Assembly: GCA_027493445.1 (NCBI GenBank)
Contig: JAOSKU010000001.1
Span: forward strand, 4,417,845-4,481,844
Source of the DNA: Thermoleophilia bacterium
GTDB lineage: Bacteria > Actinomycetota > Thermoleophilia > RBG-16-64-13
Direction of reading: 5' to 3'
Length of the DNA: 64,000 bases
The position numbers and the translations under genes were made by a program. Positions within the stretch are counted from its first letter, which is position 1, and each line of letters begins with the position of its first letter. Under the pieces are notes generated by a model, which worked only from the letters and a program-made list of their open reading frames with translations, did not search any database and was not told where the DNA came from. Positions 44,462 to 55,834 of the stretch are shown piece by piece.

Positions 44462-47431
44462 GGGGCGCGTTCCTGGTTTGAAGATCACACCTTCACGCTT
44501 CTTGCCATTCATCCGGACGAGGAGGGGATCCTCGAAGCGGAGGTGGCGCACATGGTTGCCTTCGTGCAGGGCTCCCTGGGCCGACAGCCACTCCCAATCG
44601 ACGAAGCTGGCTTCGTCCTCCGAGTTCACGCTGAAGTAGCCTACGCCGAAGGAGGTGAGATTCTGGAAGAAGTGGCTGCCCTGGGAAGGCGCCACCTGGA
44701 CGTCCTTGAGCTCGGACTCCACGATGACCTTGGCTCCCGAGATCTGGTCCCACGTGACCGGGATGCCCAACCAGGGATCAGCCGAGCCCCAGCGGCCCAC
44801 GCCGATCAGGAGGTACGGGCGCCCCTCGCCGACCAGCTCGGCGTTCTGTTGGGCCACCTCGTAGGCCACCGCCTGGCTCTGGGCGCGGTCGAAACGATCG
44901 AAGTCGATCACCACCAGGTCGCGGATGGAATCCAGGCCGCCATGGCCCAAGATGCTGGCGCTCCGGCAGATCAGGTCCTCGGTCCGCACCTCGCCGATGT
45001 CGAGGTCCTCGCTCTCTCGCGAGATTCCCATGGGTCTCAGCTGCAGGAACCCAAACTCGTTTGGCACGCCCGGCACGTGCGAGAGCTTCGCGGCGAACTC
45101 GATCTCTACCGGGGTGGCCATGCCCCGGCTGCCCATCTCCAGCAGCATCTGGATGATCTCGGGGAGAGGAAAGAGGCCGAATTTGAGCAGGGGGGCGAAG
45201 GTGACCAGGCGGACTCCCTCGCGCGCGGTGCCGTCATAGACAGCGTCGTTCTCGGGCAGGTAGGTCGAAGCGACCGGGGCCAGGGTGCCGTCGGCTTCGG
45301 CCACCTCGAGCCCGAACCGCCGCTCCCAGGCCTCGGGCTGTAGCTCGTTGATATCGTCGTCGAGCAGAAGGGCCCAGAAGTGGCGCTGGGAGTTCTGCAG
45401 GATGTCCCGCACCGAGTTGTGCATCATGTGCTTGGGGTACTCGGGACAGAAGCTCTGCGCCCGCTCGCCTCCAACCACGGTCTTGCCCAAACCCAGAGCT
45501 ACGGTGGCGATGCCATCCTCGGCGGCCATGGGCGGTGCCGGGTAGAAGTTGTGGGAACGAGCCACCCCGGAGATATCGGGGTAGAAGCGGTCGTTGTGCG
45601 TTGTGCCCACCACCTTCTGGATGATCACGGCCATCTTCTCTTCCTCCAGGCGGTACGGTGTGGCCTGCAGGTAGCTCTTGGCGTTGTGGCTGAACGTCGA
45701 GGCGTAGACCAGCTTCACCGCCGTGGCCAACTGGCGCATGCGCACGTCGACCTCGGGGTGGGTGTTGGGCAACATGAAGGTCTCGTACACGCCGGCCAGT
45801 GGCTGGTACTGCGAGTCCTCCAGCAAGCTGCTGGAGCGTACGGCCAGGGGGTAGCGAATCAGCTCCAGGAAGCTGCGGAGGTCGCGTTCCACCTCCCCGG
45901 GCAGGGTGGCCGCGAGGAAACGCCTCTGGATCTCCTCGTCATCGTCGCTATGGATGGCCACATCGCGCAGCTCATTCTGATCGAGGAACTGCTCGAAGAC
46001 GTCGGTGCCGATCACCACCGAGGGGGGCACCGATACTGTCGTCCCCGGAAACATGGTGTTCACTTGGAAGGTGTTCAACAGATGACGCACGAAAGCCAGG
46101 GCCCGCGCCTTCCCGCCCAGGGAGCCTCCGCCCACGCGAGAGAAGCTGCTGGAGGTATCGAACGTGTCCCGATCGAAGTCGGCGATGAGGACGCGCCGCT
46201 GGTCGCGCCGGTACTCCTCCATGGTGTGGATGAGGTCCCGCCTCATATCCTCGGCCGAGGAGAACATGTCCCTCTGCCGGGGGCGGATACGGTGGGCCAG
46301 GGCAAACTCGGTGCGGGCTTTGAGCCAGCGGGAGAAGTGGTTCCGTTCGGCGTGATACGCGAGGCTCTCCATGGGGATGGTGCGCACCTTGCGGACCAGC
46401 GAGCGCAGATCGCGCGCCCGGTCGATCTCCGTGCCGTCGGGCAGGCGGAAGACGAAATCTCCGAACGAGAACTGCTCCACCATCAGCCTCCGCAGGTCGT
46501 GCAGCAGGGTGGGGGAGTTCTTGAGCAGGAAGGAAGCGCCTACCGAACGGGCCAGGTCTTCGTTCGCGGGCTTGCTGGACTGCAGCACGATGGGGATGTC
46601 GGGCCAGGCGTCGTTGACCATGCGTGCGAACCTGACGCCCGCCTCGGGGTCGAGCTCGCCCTCTCGCGGAAACTCGAAGTCGGATATCACTCCCAGGATG
46701 TCTTCCTGGTACTTCAGGAAGTAGGCCCATGCTTCCTCGAAGGTGGTGCAGAGGAGGATCTTGGGGCGGGCCCGCATGCGCAGCAGCTTGTGGGCGACGT
46801 TGATGCCCTCGGGAATGAGCCGCTGGGAGTGGTCGATGACCTCCGAGAAGATCATGGGCAGGAACGAGGAGTAGTAGCGGATGCTGTCCTCGATCACCAG
46901 GATCACCTGGACGCCGGCCACCTTGGTGTCGTGGTCCACGTTGAGCCGGTCTTCCATGTACTTGGCGATAGCGAGGAGGATTCGGGCGTTGCCCTGCCAC
47001 AGGAACATGCGGTCGAGAGGGGAGACGTCGTGGCGGGCGATGAAGTCGGCCAGCTCGCCGCTGTCGTAGGAGAGCACGATCACGGGGATGTCGAGGCCTG
47101 CCCTCCGGGCCTCGAGGGCAAGCTCCACGGCGTTCATGTCCCCCACGTTGACGGCGGTGATGATGAGGCTGAAGTGGGGGTCGCGCTGGGCTAGCGCGAT
47201 GGCCTCGGAGCCGCTCGACACGTGGGTGAGCCCCGTGGTGTGGTGCAGGTGGAGGTCGAGGAACTCGCCGAGTATCAATTCGTTGAGCTGACCGTCTTCC
47301 TGCAGGATGAACTTGTCGTAGAGGCTGGAGACCAGGATGATGTTCTCCACTCTCTGGGACATGAGCACGGCGAAGTCCTGGAACCGTCCCGGGCTCTCCA
47401 GGTTCGGCAGAAGCTCATCGAACACGGGCAT
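44444..47431 (-). CDS. Orphan PEP-synthase-like ATP-binding protein with N-terminal receiver-like domains
   Basis: A 995-residue protein. Residues 1-330 contain two response-regulator-like segments: VENIILVSSLYDKFILQEDG..LIITAVNVGDMNAVELALEA, and VQVILVIEDSIRYYSSFLPM..GVISDFEFPREGE. The middle and C-terminal parts match the PPDK/PEP-synthase ATP-binding domain: VGGGSLGGKARALAFVRHLL, PLAVRSSSLLEDSQYQPLAG and a closing GFLQLRPMGIS. The phosphohistidine swivel and PEP-binding domains are not present. ATG 47431 has GGGAGGG upstream. Its last few codons (KLGSE) and TGA lie in repeat copy 8. Function unknown; a signal-controlled phosphoryl transfer protein is possible. Confidence 0.82.
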   Translation of the reverse strand: MPVFDELLPNLESPGRFQDFAVLMSQRVENIILVSSLYDKFILQEDGQLNELILGEFLDLHLHHTTGLTHVSSGSEAIALAQRDPHFSLIITAVNVGDMNAVELALEARRAGLDIPVIVLSYDSGELADFIARHDVSPLDRMFLWQGNARILLAIAKYMEDRLNVDHDTKVAGVQVILVIEDSIRYYSSFLPMIFSEVIDHSQRLIPEGINVAHKLLRMRARPKILLCTTFEEAWAYFLKYQEDILGVISDFEFPREGELDPEAGVRFARMVNDAWPDIPIVLQSSKPANEDLARSVGASFLLKNSPTLLHDLRRLMVEQFSFGDFVFRLPDGTEIDRARDLRSLVRKVRTIPMESLAYHAERNHFSRWLKARTEFALAHRIRPRQRDMFSSAEDMRRDLIHTMEEYRRDQRRVLIADFDRDTFDTSSSFSRVGGGSLGGKARALAFVRHLLNTFQVNTMFPGTTVSVPPSVVIGTDVFEQFLDQNELRDVAIHSDDDEEIQRRFLAATLPGEVERDLRSFLELIRYPLAVRSSSLLEDSQYQPLAGVYETFMLPNTHPEVDVRMRQLATAVKLVYASTFSHNAKSYLQATPYRLEEEKMAVIIQKVVGTTHNDRFYPDISGVARSHNFYPAPPMAAEDGIATVALGLGKTVVGGERAQSFCPEYPKHMMHNSVRDILQNSQRHFWALLLDDDINELQPEAWERRFGLEVAEADGTLAPVASTYLPENDAVYDGTAREGVRLVTFAPLLKFGLFPLPEIIQMLLEMGSRGMATPVEIEFAAKLSHVPGVPNEFGFLQLRPMGISRESEDLDIGEVRTEDLICRSASILGHGGLDSIRDLVVIDFDRFDRAQSQAVAYEVAQQNAELVGEGRPYLLIGVGRWGSADPWLGIPVTWDQISGAKVIVESELKDVQVAPSQGSHFFQNLTSFGVGYFSVNSEDEASFVDWEWLSAQGALHEGNHVRHLRFEDPLLVRMNGKKREGVIFKPGTRPKLGSE

Positions 47432-47548
47432 GGACCCTCCCTGCGGCGACGGGCCTGAGCGGGTGCGGCCGCCGGCCCCACCCACCTCAAGGATAGCAGG
47501 AGCCTCGCTGGTATCGCGTGGCCCGCGGGCCCAGGAGGGCGGGCGGCC

Positions 47549-49066
<1,518 letters not shown>

Positions 49067-49136
49067 CTGTGCTTTCCTCCATGAGAAAGCGGGTGGCGTT
49101 GTCCAGGAGTCTATTACGGGGCGTACCATTCGCTCA

Positions 49137-49182
49137 CACCCAGCGCACCCCGGGGGCGAGGCGTCATTCCGATACGAACTCC
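49137..49182 (+). repeat. Dispersed palindromic element, copy 9 (right end only)
   Basis: CACCCAGCGCACCCCGGGGG, then GCGAGGCGTCATTCCGATAC. It forms the last codons and stop of the gene ending at 49164. The left half is absent. Confidence 0.7.
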
Positions 49183-51215
49183 GTGGCCGGGGCCAGAAGT
49201 GCTTGCCGAAGAGCGTCGGCCGTGGTCACCGGTGCGAGGCATCTGCCGTCCGTACACACCCACGCGGCTGGCGCCCCGGATGAGGGTTTGCGGCCGGCCA
49301 GGAGGGGCACAGGGGAGCCGGAACCCCGGTTCCGGAAGGCCGTGACCTGGAAGGGCCTGAAGCCTTCCCGGGCGGCCTGCAGGAGCGCGCGCGTACCGGG
49401 GTCCTCGCCCTCCCCGACGACAGCTACTTCTATCCGGGGTCCCAGCACGAGTTCCAGCACCGCGAGCCATTGGCCGAAGCCGACCGGATGTTGGGCGGCC
49501 ATGCCGGCCATGCCGGCTAGAGCCCCTTCGGCTGCGTCGGAGTACCGTGACTGGCCCGTTAGCGCCGCCAGGCGCAGAAGCACCTGGGCCGCCATGGCGT
49601 TGCCGCTGGGCACGGCATTGTCCTGCAGGTCGCGGGGGCGGGTGATGAGGGCCTCGTGGTCGTCGGGGGTGTCGAAGAACCCGCCCTCCGGCGCCGGGAA
49701 GTGGGTGAGCACCACGTCCAGGAGGTCGCGGGCCGCCTCGAACCAGCGGTCTTCGAAGCTCAGCTGGTACAGGGCTAGCAGACCATCGGCCAGGTGGGTG
49801 TAGTCCTGGAGATACGCGGCGATGCGGGCGGAGCCGTCCTTCCAGCTTCGCAGGAGGCGGCCTTCCGCCGTACGCAGCTCACGCAGGACGAAGTCGGCAT
49901 TGCGCTCGGCCGTCTCGCGGTAGTCGGCCCGATCCAGGGCCAGGGCCGCTTCGGCGAAGGCGGCCAGCATGAGACCGTTCCAGGCGGTCAGCACCTTCTC
50001 GTCGCGGGCCGGCTTCACTCGCTCCTCCCGGGCGGCGAGAAGGTGGGTGCGGACTTCCCGAATCTCGGCCGGCCATCCGTCGAGAACCTCCACCCAGTCG
50101 GACGGCAAGTGGAGCACCGTGCTCCCTTCGAAGTTGCCCTGCTCGGTGATGCCGAAGGCGGCCACAGCCAGGTGCGAGAGATCGCTGTCCCGGCCCAGAA
50201 CAGCTTCGACCTGAGCCGGGGTCCAGACGAAGTAGCGCCCTTCCTCGCCTTCAGAGTCGGCGTCCTGGGAGCTGAAGAAACCGCCTTGGGGATGGGTCAT
50301 TTCCCCCGCCACGTAGTCCAGGGTTTCGACAGCCGTCCGCCGGTACAGGGGTTCGCCGGTGAGCTGCCACGCGTGCAGGTAGACGCGGGCCAGTTGGGCG
50401 TTGTCGTAGAGCATCTTCTCGAAATGGGGCACCAGCCAGACGGCATCGGTGGCGTAACGGTGGAAGCCTCCGCCCAGCTGGTCGCAAAGGCCGCTCAAGG
50501 CCATGGCCCGTAGGGTGGCGTGGACCATGCGAATGGATGTCGGCTCCCCCGTGCGGACATGATGGCGCAGCAAGGACTCCACCGGCATGGGCTGTGGGAA
50601 CTTGGGCGCCTCGCCCCAACCGCCGTTGGTCCAGTCAAAGGTCGTGGCCGCCCGGCGCACGGCCTCCGCGGCCTTCTCCGGGTCGAGGGCTGTCTCAGCG
50701 GGAGCCGCGGGTATCCGCACCGGCGCCAGGCGGGCCAGTGTGTCGTCGGCAGAGGCCGTGATCTCCTGGGAATGGTTCCGCCACGCCTCTGCCACCGCCT
50801 CCAGCACCTGGCGGAAAGAGGGCAGGCGCTGCCGGGGGCGGTCGGGGAAGTAGGTACCGCCGAAGAAAGGCACAGCCTGAGGGGTCAGCCACACACTCAT
50901 GGGCCAGCCGCCGCGGCCGGTCATGGCCACCACCGCCTGCATGTAGATTGCGTCGAGGTCGGGGCGTTCCTCGCGGTCCACCTTGATGCTGACGAAGGCC
51001 TGGTTCAGCAACGCGGCCGTGTCTTCGTCTTCGAAGGACTCCCGCTCCATGACGTGGCACCAGTGGCAGGCGGCATAGCCGACGCTGAGGAAGATCGGGC
51101 GGTTCTCAGCGCGGGCCCGGGCGAGAGCCTCCTCGCCCCAGGGGTACCAGTCCACCGGGTTGTGGGCGTGCTGCAGCAGGTAGGGGCTGGTCTCGTAGGC
51201 CAGGCGGTTCGGCAC
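49164..51215 (-). CDS. DUF255/YyaL-type thioredoxin-domain protein (SSP411 family)
   Basis: A 683-residue cytosolic protein: [20 protein letters not shown] opens the family, and [14 protein letters not shown] gives a CxxC thioredoxin-like motif. After about residue 200 an (alpha/alpha)6 barrel related to N-acylglucosamine 2-epimerases follows ([33 protein letters not shown]). The biochemical role of the family is not settled. GTG 51215 has GGGAG 7 bp upstream and lies 20 bp after the CBS gene; the longer frame would run back through that gene. The last residues FVSE and the TGA come from repeat copy 9. Confidence 0.88.
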   Translation of the reverse strand: MPNRLAYETSPYLLQHAHNPVDWYPWGEEALARARAENRPIFLSVGYAACHWCHVMERESFEDEDTAALLNQAFVSIKVDREERPDLDAIYMQAVVAMTGRGGWPMSVWLTPQAVPFFGGTYFPDRPRQRLPSFRQVLEAVAEAWRNHSQEITASADDTLARLAPVRIPAAPAETALDPEKAAEAVRRAATTFDWTNGGWGEAPKFPQPMPVESLLRHHVRTGEPTSIRMVHATLRAMALSGLCDQLGGGFHRYATDAVWLVPHFEKMLYDNAQLARVYLHAWQLTGEPLYRRTAVETLDYVAGEMTHPQGGFFSSQDADSEGEEGRYFVWTPAQVEAVLGRDSDLSHLAVAAFGITEQGNFEGSTVLHLPSDWVEVLDGWPAEIREVRTHLLAAREERVKPARDEKVLTAWNGLMLAAFAEAALALDRADYRETAERNADFVLRELRTAEGRLLRSWKDGSARIAAYLQDYTHLADGLLALYQLSFEDRWFEAARDLLDVVLTHFPAPEGGFFDTPDDHEALITRPRDLQDNAVPSGNAMAAQVLLRLAALTGQSRYSDAAEGALAGMAGMAAQHPVGFGQWLAVLELVLGPRIEVAVVGEGEDPGTRALLQAAREGFRPFQVTAFRNRGSGSPVPLLAGRKPSSGAPAAWVCTDGRCLAPVTTADALRQALLAPATEFVSE

Positions 51216-51235
51216 GGGGTCGCTCCCGGCCGCGA

Positions 51236-51667
51236 TCAGCGCCCGGAGATGTACGTCACGAGTTGATCGATGAGGAACTCCTTTTCCTCCAGGGTGGCCC
51301 TGACCACGTCCCTCACTGAAACCACGCCCACCAGCCGGCCCTCCTCGAGCACGGGCAGGTGCCGGACATGCTTCTGGGTCATGAGAGCCATGCATTCCGC
51401 CACGGTATGATGCGGGGGTATGGCGATCACGTCCTTGGTCATGACCTGCGCCACCGGCACGTCCGGGGTCAGAGCGTCGAGGGCTACCTTGCGGACGTAG
51501 TCCCTCTCCGACACTACACCCACCAGCGTGTCTCCTTCGACGACCATGACGGCGCCCACGTCGGTATCGGCCATGGCTCGGAGCGCCTCGAGCATGGAGG
51601 CATCAGAATCGATGGTGGTGGGCGCCTTGTGCTTCTCGTCGAGGATCTGTCGCGCGGTCTTCATCAT
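51236..51667 (-). CDS. CBS-domain pair protein
   Basis: A 143-residue protein made of two CBS repeats: [35 protein letters not shown], and [37 protein letters not shown] pairs bind adenosine nucleotides such as AMP, ATP or SAM and act as energy sensors. ATG ATG start with AGGGGG upstream. The DUF255 gene follows at 20 bp on the same strand, so they are probably co-transcribed. The target protein is unknown. Confidence 0.88.
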   Translation of the reverse strand: MMKTARQILDEKHKAPTTIDSDASMLEALRAMADTDVGAVMVVEGDTLVGVVSERDYVRKVALDALTPDVPVAQVMTKDVIAIPPHHTVAECMALMTQKHVRHLPVLEEGRLVGVVSVRDVVRATLEEKEFLIDQLVTYISGR

Positions 51668-51992
51668 CGGCCCCCTGTCCTCACCCGGTCCTGGGTGGGC
51701 TCGGTGTTGCGCATGCCAGCGTCCTACCCAGAAACGAGGCGCGGCTATCCGATGAACGTGGGGCCCGTCGAATGCTTCAGGCTTCGAGGGCCGGGCCGTC
51801 AGGCTTCGAGGGCTCGGCCGTTCGCGGAGGGTTCGAGTGTGCCGCCTCCGGGTAGTCTGGTTCCTGGTTGGGGGGTCAGGTGGGGCTTCGCCGTGGTGCC
51901 CCGGGGCGTATGGCTCTGGGGAGGTCTCCGTGGCACACTCTTCTCTGTATCGCCGGCGGCCCGCTGGGCGGACAGGGATTGGGAGGCACTGC
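51668..51992 (+). other. 325-bp divergent intergenic region
   Basis: Between the CBS gene (-) and the class V aminotransferase (+). It holds a 22-bp direct tandem repeat (51778-51821). No gene or clear promoter pair is visible. Confidence 0.5.
51778..51821 (+). repeat. 22-bp direct tandem repeat, two units
   Basis: Units 51778-51799 and 51800-51821, both CAGGCTTCGAGGGC followed by C or T and then CGGGCCGT or CGGCCGT-type ends, differing at one position. Two copies only. Confidence 0.7.
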
Positions 51993-53179
51993 GTGCGGCT
52001 TGATACAGAGCAGTTCAAGGAGATCGACCCGGGATCGCGCGTCCTCATGGGGCCGGGTCCGAGCGACGTCCACCCCCGGGTCTTGCGGGCCCTCTCCGCG
52101 CCCTGCATAGGTCACCTCGACCCGTACTTCTTGCGGGTGATGGGCGAGACACAGCAGCTTCTGCGGCACGTCTTCCAGACCGAGAATGAGCTGACCATCC
52201 CCGTCTCGGGTACGGGCAGCGCCGGGATGGAGACGTGCTTGGTGAATCTCGTCGAGCCCGGAGACGAGGTGGTGGTCTGCGTGAACGGTGTCTTCGGCAC
52301 GCGTATGTGCGACATCGTGGGCCGCCTGGGAGGCCGCCTGGTGCGGGTCGATGCCGAATGGGGGAGAGCGGTGGCCCCGGAGGCTCTCGAGGACGTCCTG
52401 CGCGGGCGCAATCCCAAGCTGGTCGCCGTGGTGCACGCCGAAACGTCCACCGGAGTGTGCCAGTCCCTCGAGGAGCTCGCCCGCCTGACCCACGCGGCCG
52501 GCGCTCTATTCGTGGTCGACACCGTGACCTCGTTGGGCGGGATGCGCGTCGCCCTGGATGCGGTGGGCATCGACGCGGTCTACAGCGGCACTCAGAAATG
52601 CCTCTCGTGCCCCCCGGTCTGGCCCCGCTCTCCTTCGGACCCGCGGCGGTGGCCGCGCTCGAGGCGCGCGCGACGCCCGCGCTCAGCTGGTACCTCGACC
52701 TCGGCATGGTGCGCCGCTACTGGGGCGACGAGCGGACCTACCATCACACGGCGCCTGTGAACATGGTTTTCGGCCTCCGCGAGGCCTTGCTACTGATCGC
52801 CGAAGAAGGGCTCGAGGCGCGCTTCGCCCGGCACCGCCTGAACCATCGGGCGCTCGTGGCCGGTGTGGAGGCCATGGGTCTCGCGATGCTGGTGCCCGAG
52901 GCCGAGCGGCTGCCCATGCTCAACGCCGTGCGCATACCCGAGGGAGCGGCCGACGGCCCCACGCGCCAGCAGCTGCTGGCGGATTACGGCATCGAGATTG
53001 GTGGCGGTCTGGGGAGCTTGGCCGGCCGCGTGTGGCGGGTTGGGCTGATGGGCCACGCCTGCCGGCCGGCGAACGTGGTTCTCTTTCTGTCCGCCCTGCA
53101 GGTGGTCCTGACCAGCCAGGGGGTCCGGGTGAAGGGCGGGGCACTGGAAGCAGCCGCAGAAGTCTACAGGGCGGGTTGA
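51993..53179 (+). pseudogene. Class V aminotransferase (alanine-glyoxylate/serine-pyruvate type), one apparent frameshift
   Basis: A PLP enzyme of the small dehydrogenase-partner class V group. The first frame has [62 protein letters not shown] and the PLP-Lys region [12 protein letters not shown]. One C is missing in the run 52610-52615. Adding it continues with [37 protein letters not shown] and the C-terminus ending at 53179. The restored protein is about 395 residues. Start GTG 51993 with GGGAGG 6 bp upstream. Its stop overlaps the ADP-ribosylglycohydrolase start (TGATG). Confidence 0.85.
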
Positions 53180-54246
53180 TGGACCGTCTTCGGAGAACTC
53201 CCGTCGAGCCGGACGCCGGGATCGTCGATCGGGCTCGGGGCTGCCTGCTGGGCCAGCTAGGGGGCGATTCCCTGGGGAGCTTGGTCGAGTTCCGCTCCAT
53301 GGATGCCATCCGCCGCCAGTATCCGGACGGCCTTCGTGACCTGGCCGACGGCGGGTACTGGGATACCCTGGCCGGGCAGCCCACCGACGACTCCGAACTG
53401 GCGCTGACACTGGCCCGGGTGTTGCTGGCCGAGGGCCGCTTCGATCCGCGGAAGGTGGTTGAAGCGTATGTCAATTGGTACCAGTCCGATCCTTTCGACA
53501 TGGGCGGTACCACCCGCACGGCGCTGCGGGCGGCCGTGGGGGCCGTCGAGAAGGGTGGCGATCCGGTGGCGGCCGCCGAGGCGGCCGCCAGCATCACTAG
53601 TCAAGCCAACGGCGCGCTCATGCGGGTCAGCCCATTGGGCATCTTCGGTCACGCTCTGGAACCCGCGGCGCTCGCGGACCTGGCCCGCCGCGAAGCCGGG
53701 CTCACGCATCCGAACCCCGTATGCCGCGACGCGAGCGCCGCCTATACCGTGACTCTTGCTCACGTCATCCGCCACGGGACTCCACCAGGCGAAGTCTACG
53801 AGCGCACCATGGAGTGGGCGGCCGCGCAGGGATTGCACCCCGACATCCTCGCGACCCTGGAGAATGCCGCCGATCAGGCCCCCCCGGACTTTCAGGTGAA
53901 CATGGGCTGGGTGCGAACCGCCCTGCAGAACGCCTTCTTCCAGCTGACCCACGCCGCCGGCGTCGAGGAAGGCGTGGTGGACACGGTCATGCGGGGAGGC
54001 GATACAGACACCAATGGCGCCATAGCCGGGGCCCTGCTGGGGGCCTGCCACGGGCTGGAGGGCGTGCCTGAACGCTGGCGCTGCGCCATCCTGCAATGCC
54101 GTCCCCAGGCGGGACGGCCCGGGGTGCGCCGGCCCCGGCCGCAGGTCTTCTGGCCAGGGGACGCTCTGGAGCTGGCCGGGCGGCTCGCGGAGATCGGCTC
54201 TCAGTCGGCGGCATCAGGTCCGTCTGCGCAACCGGGCGGGCACTGA
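53179..54246 (+). CDS. ADP-ribosylglycohydrolase-family protein (DraG-like)
   Basis: A 355-residue all-helical protein: ARGCLLGQLGGDSLGSLVEF opens the family, QPTDDSELALTLAR carries the first metal-binding Asp pair, and RGGDTDTNGAIAGALLGACH the second. It probably removes ADP-ribose from a protein or small molecule in the cytosol using two divalent metal ions. ATG overlaps the upstream stop, so it is co-translated with the aminotransferase. No ADP-ribosyltransferase (DraT) is nearby. Longer versions of the frame would lie inside the aminotransferase and are unlikely. Confidence 0.9.
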   Translation: MDRLRRTPVEPDAGIVDRARGCLLGQLGGDSLGSLVEFRSMDAIRRQYPDGLRDLADGGYWDTLAGQPTDDSELALTLARVLLAEGRFDPRKVVEAYVNWYQSDPFDMGGTTRTALRAAVGAVEKGGDPVAAAEAAASITSQANGALMRVSPLGIFGHALEPAALADLARREAGLTHPNPVCRDASAAYTVTLAHVIRHGTPPGEVYERTMEWAAAQGLHPDILATLENAADQAPPDFQVNMGWVRTALQNAFFQLTHAAGVEEGVVDTVMRGGDTDTNGAIAGALLGACHGLEGVPERWRCAILQCRPQAGRPGVRRPRPQVFWPGDALELAGRLAEIGSQSAASGPSAQPGGH

Positions 54247-54488
54247 GAACCTGGGTTGCCGGCCAACCGAGCCTGGTCGAGGCGCGCCAGCACGGCGTTG
54301 GCCGCCTTCACGGCCCCCATCCAGCGGCCGGCCCAGTCCTCGGCTTCGACCAGCAGACCGGCGACCTCGTCGCGTACGAAGCGAGCGCCGGCCGCGGATC
54401 CGGTGAGGCCGGGCCCTCCTTCGCGGACGGTGTAGCGGATCTCGGCCAGGCGGTCTTCGATCTCGGCCAGCTTGTGCAGGTCTTTCAC
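54201..54488 (-). CDS. Small hypothetical protein, helical
   Basis: A 95-residue protein I do not recognise. GTG start with a strong GAGGAG ribosome site 5 bp upstream. The N-terminal two thirds are predicted helical and amphipathic (MKDLHKLAEIEDRLAEIRYT, EVAGLLVEAEDWAGRWMGAV); the C-terminus is Gly/Pro-rich with two Cys. Its 3' end overlaps the convergent ADP-ribosylglycohydrolase gene by 46 bp. It starts 116 bp from the promoter of the operon at 54604. Confidence 0.6.
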   Translation of the reverse strand: MKDLHKLAEIEDRLAEIRYTVREGGPGLTGSAAGARFVRDEVAGLLVEAEDWAGRWMGAVKAANAVLARLDQARLAGNPGSQCPPGCADGPDAAD

Positions 54489-54603
54489 GTAATCTCCTCG
54501 AGAACATGCGGAGAATGACGTCTGCGATTATCCCACACGGATAGAGGCGGGCCAGGGGCAGACCATCGAGGCTGAGTCCTCGCGGGGCCAGTGCGGGGAA
54601 AGC

Positions 54604-54632
54604 TTGACACGGGACCCGCGAAAACTTATTGT
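54604..54632 (+). promoter_or_regulatory. Strong sigma-70-type promoter of the UroD/MarR/molybdoenzyme operon
   Basis: Perfect TTGACA at 54604-54609, a 17-bp spacer and TATTGT at 54627-54632, about 96 bp before the first start codon (54728). This is the clearest promoter in the window. Confidence 0.75.
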
Positions 54633-54642
54633 CGGGATAAGT
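54624..54642 (+). promoter_or_regulatory. Palindromic operator overlapping the -10, likely MarR site
   Basis: ACTTAT (54624-54629), 7 bp, ATAAGT (54637-54642): a perfect 6-bp inverted repeat covering the -10 and the likely start point. The position fits repression, and the second gene of the operon encodes a MarR-family protein, so autoregulation is a reasonable inference. Confidence 0.65.
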
Positions 54643-54727
54643 ATTGGTCCGCGTGTCGATGGCTTCCGTCGGGGGGCGAGGTCCGCCGGCGGGAACAGGC
54701 CGGCACGTCCGATCCACGGGGGGAACC

Positions 54728-55834
54728 ATGTCCGAGATCCCGCTGATCCATCAGGTGCCACCCGATCGCATGACCGGTCCGGAGCGCATGCAGGCGCTGC
54801 TCACCCCCGGGGTGAGGCCCGACCGCGTGCCCTTCATCCCCTTCATCTTTGGATTCACCACCAAAAACTGCGGGTGGGACAAGGCCGACGTGTACCGCGA
54901 CGCCCAGAAGAGCTTCGTCGCGCAGATGCGCTCTCTGGAGCAGTATGGGTACGATGGGGGCGCCCTCTATGGCTACGCCTCGGCCGGCGCGTGGGAGTTT
55001 GGAGGCGAGATCAAGTTTCCCACGGGGGAGTGGGACCAGGCACCCGTGGTGACCCGCTTCCCCGTGGAGACCGAGGACGACGTCGACCGCATTCGGGTAC
55101 CCGAAGACATCATGCATGCCGGCGCTGTGCCCATCATGTACGAGTTCTCCAAGATGCAGGATCGCGCGGGCATGCCCGTCACGCTGCAGATGGGCAGCTG
55201 CTTCACCTGCGCCGGCAACATGGTGGAACCGAGCAGGCTGCTCAAGTGGATGGTCAAGAAGCCTGATCTGGCTCACCATCTCATCGGTCTGCAGCGTGAC
55301 TTCTTCCTCGAGCTGGCGAAGAAGTGGACGGAGCTCTTCCCGGGGCGCATGATCATGGGCTTCGATGGCGGTCCCACTGAGGCCAACGCCCTCATCTCGC
55401 CCAAGCAGTTCAGGGAGTTCGCGCTCCCTTATGCTCGGGAGGTCCACGAGAAGGCTTTGGCCCTGGGCATCACCCACTTCCACACCCACTCCTGCGGGGA
55501 GCAAAACGGCAATCTCGAGTCTTACCGCGAAATGGAGTACGGGCAGCCAGGCGGACCTCCCGGCATGATGAGCTTCGGGCACGAGGTCGATCTGACCCGG
55601 GCCATCGAGATGCTGGGGGACAAGGTCATCATCATGGGCAACGTCGAGCCGGCCGAGATCCAGATGGGTTCGGCGGAGAGGGTCTGGGAGCTCACCAAGA
55701 CAGCTGTGCTCAAAGGTAAGGAAGCGCCCTTGGGCTACGTGCTCATGGCTGGCTGCGAAGTCCCCATCGACGCTCCGCCCTACAACATCTTCACCATGCT
55801 GAAGGCCGCCAAGTACTACGGTCACTATGACTGA
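54728..55834 (+). CDS. Uroporphyrinogen-decarboxylase-family (corrinoid methyltransferase-like) protein
   Basis: A 368-residue TIM-barrel protein related to UroD and to the Zn-dependent methyltransferases MtaA/MtbA/CmuA. THFHTHSCGEQNG (HxCG near residues 255-267) and MAGCEVPIDAPPYNI near the C-terminus give the His/Cys...Cys set that binds zinc in the methyltransferase branch, and FGFDGGPTEANALISP-like loops fit that branch better than heme-pathway HemE. I start it at ATG 54728 with a G-rich ribosome site; the frame is open further upstream across the promoter. The 3' end overlaps the MarR gene by 8 bp. The methyl donor and acceptor are unknown. Confidence 0.85.
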   Translation: MSEIPLIHQVPPDRMTGPERMQALLTPGVRPDRVPFIPFIFGFTTKNCGWDKADVYRDAQKSFVAQMRSLEQYGYDGGALYGYASAGAWEFGGEIKFPTGEWDQAPVVTRFPVETEDDVDRIRVPEDIMHAGAVPIMYEFSKMQDRAGMPVTLQMGSCFTCAGNMVEPSRLLKWMVKKPDLAHHLIGLQRDFFLELAKKWTELFPGRMIMGFDGGPTEANALISPKQFREFALPYAREVHEKALALGITHFHTHSCGEQNGNLESYREMEYGQPGGPPGMMSFGHEVDLTRAIEMLGDKVIIMGNVEPAEIQMGSAERVWELTKTAVLKGKEAPLGYVLMAGCEVPIDAPPYNIFTMLKAAKYYGHYD

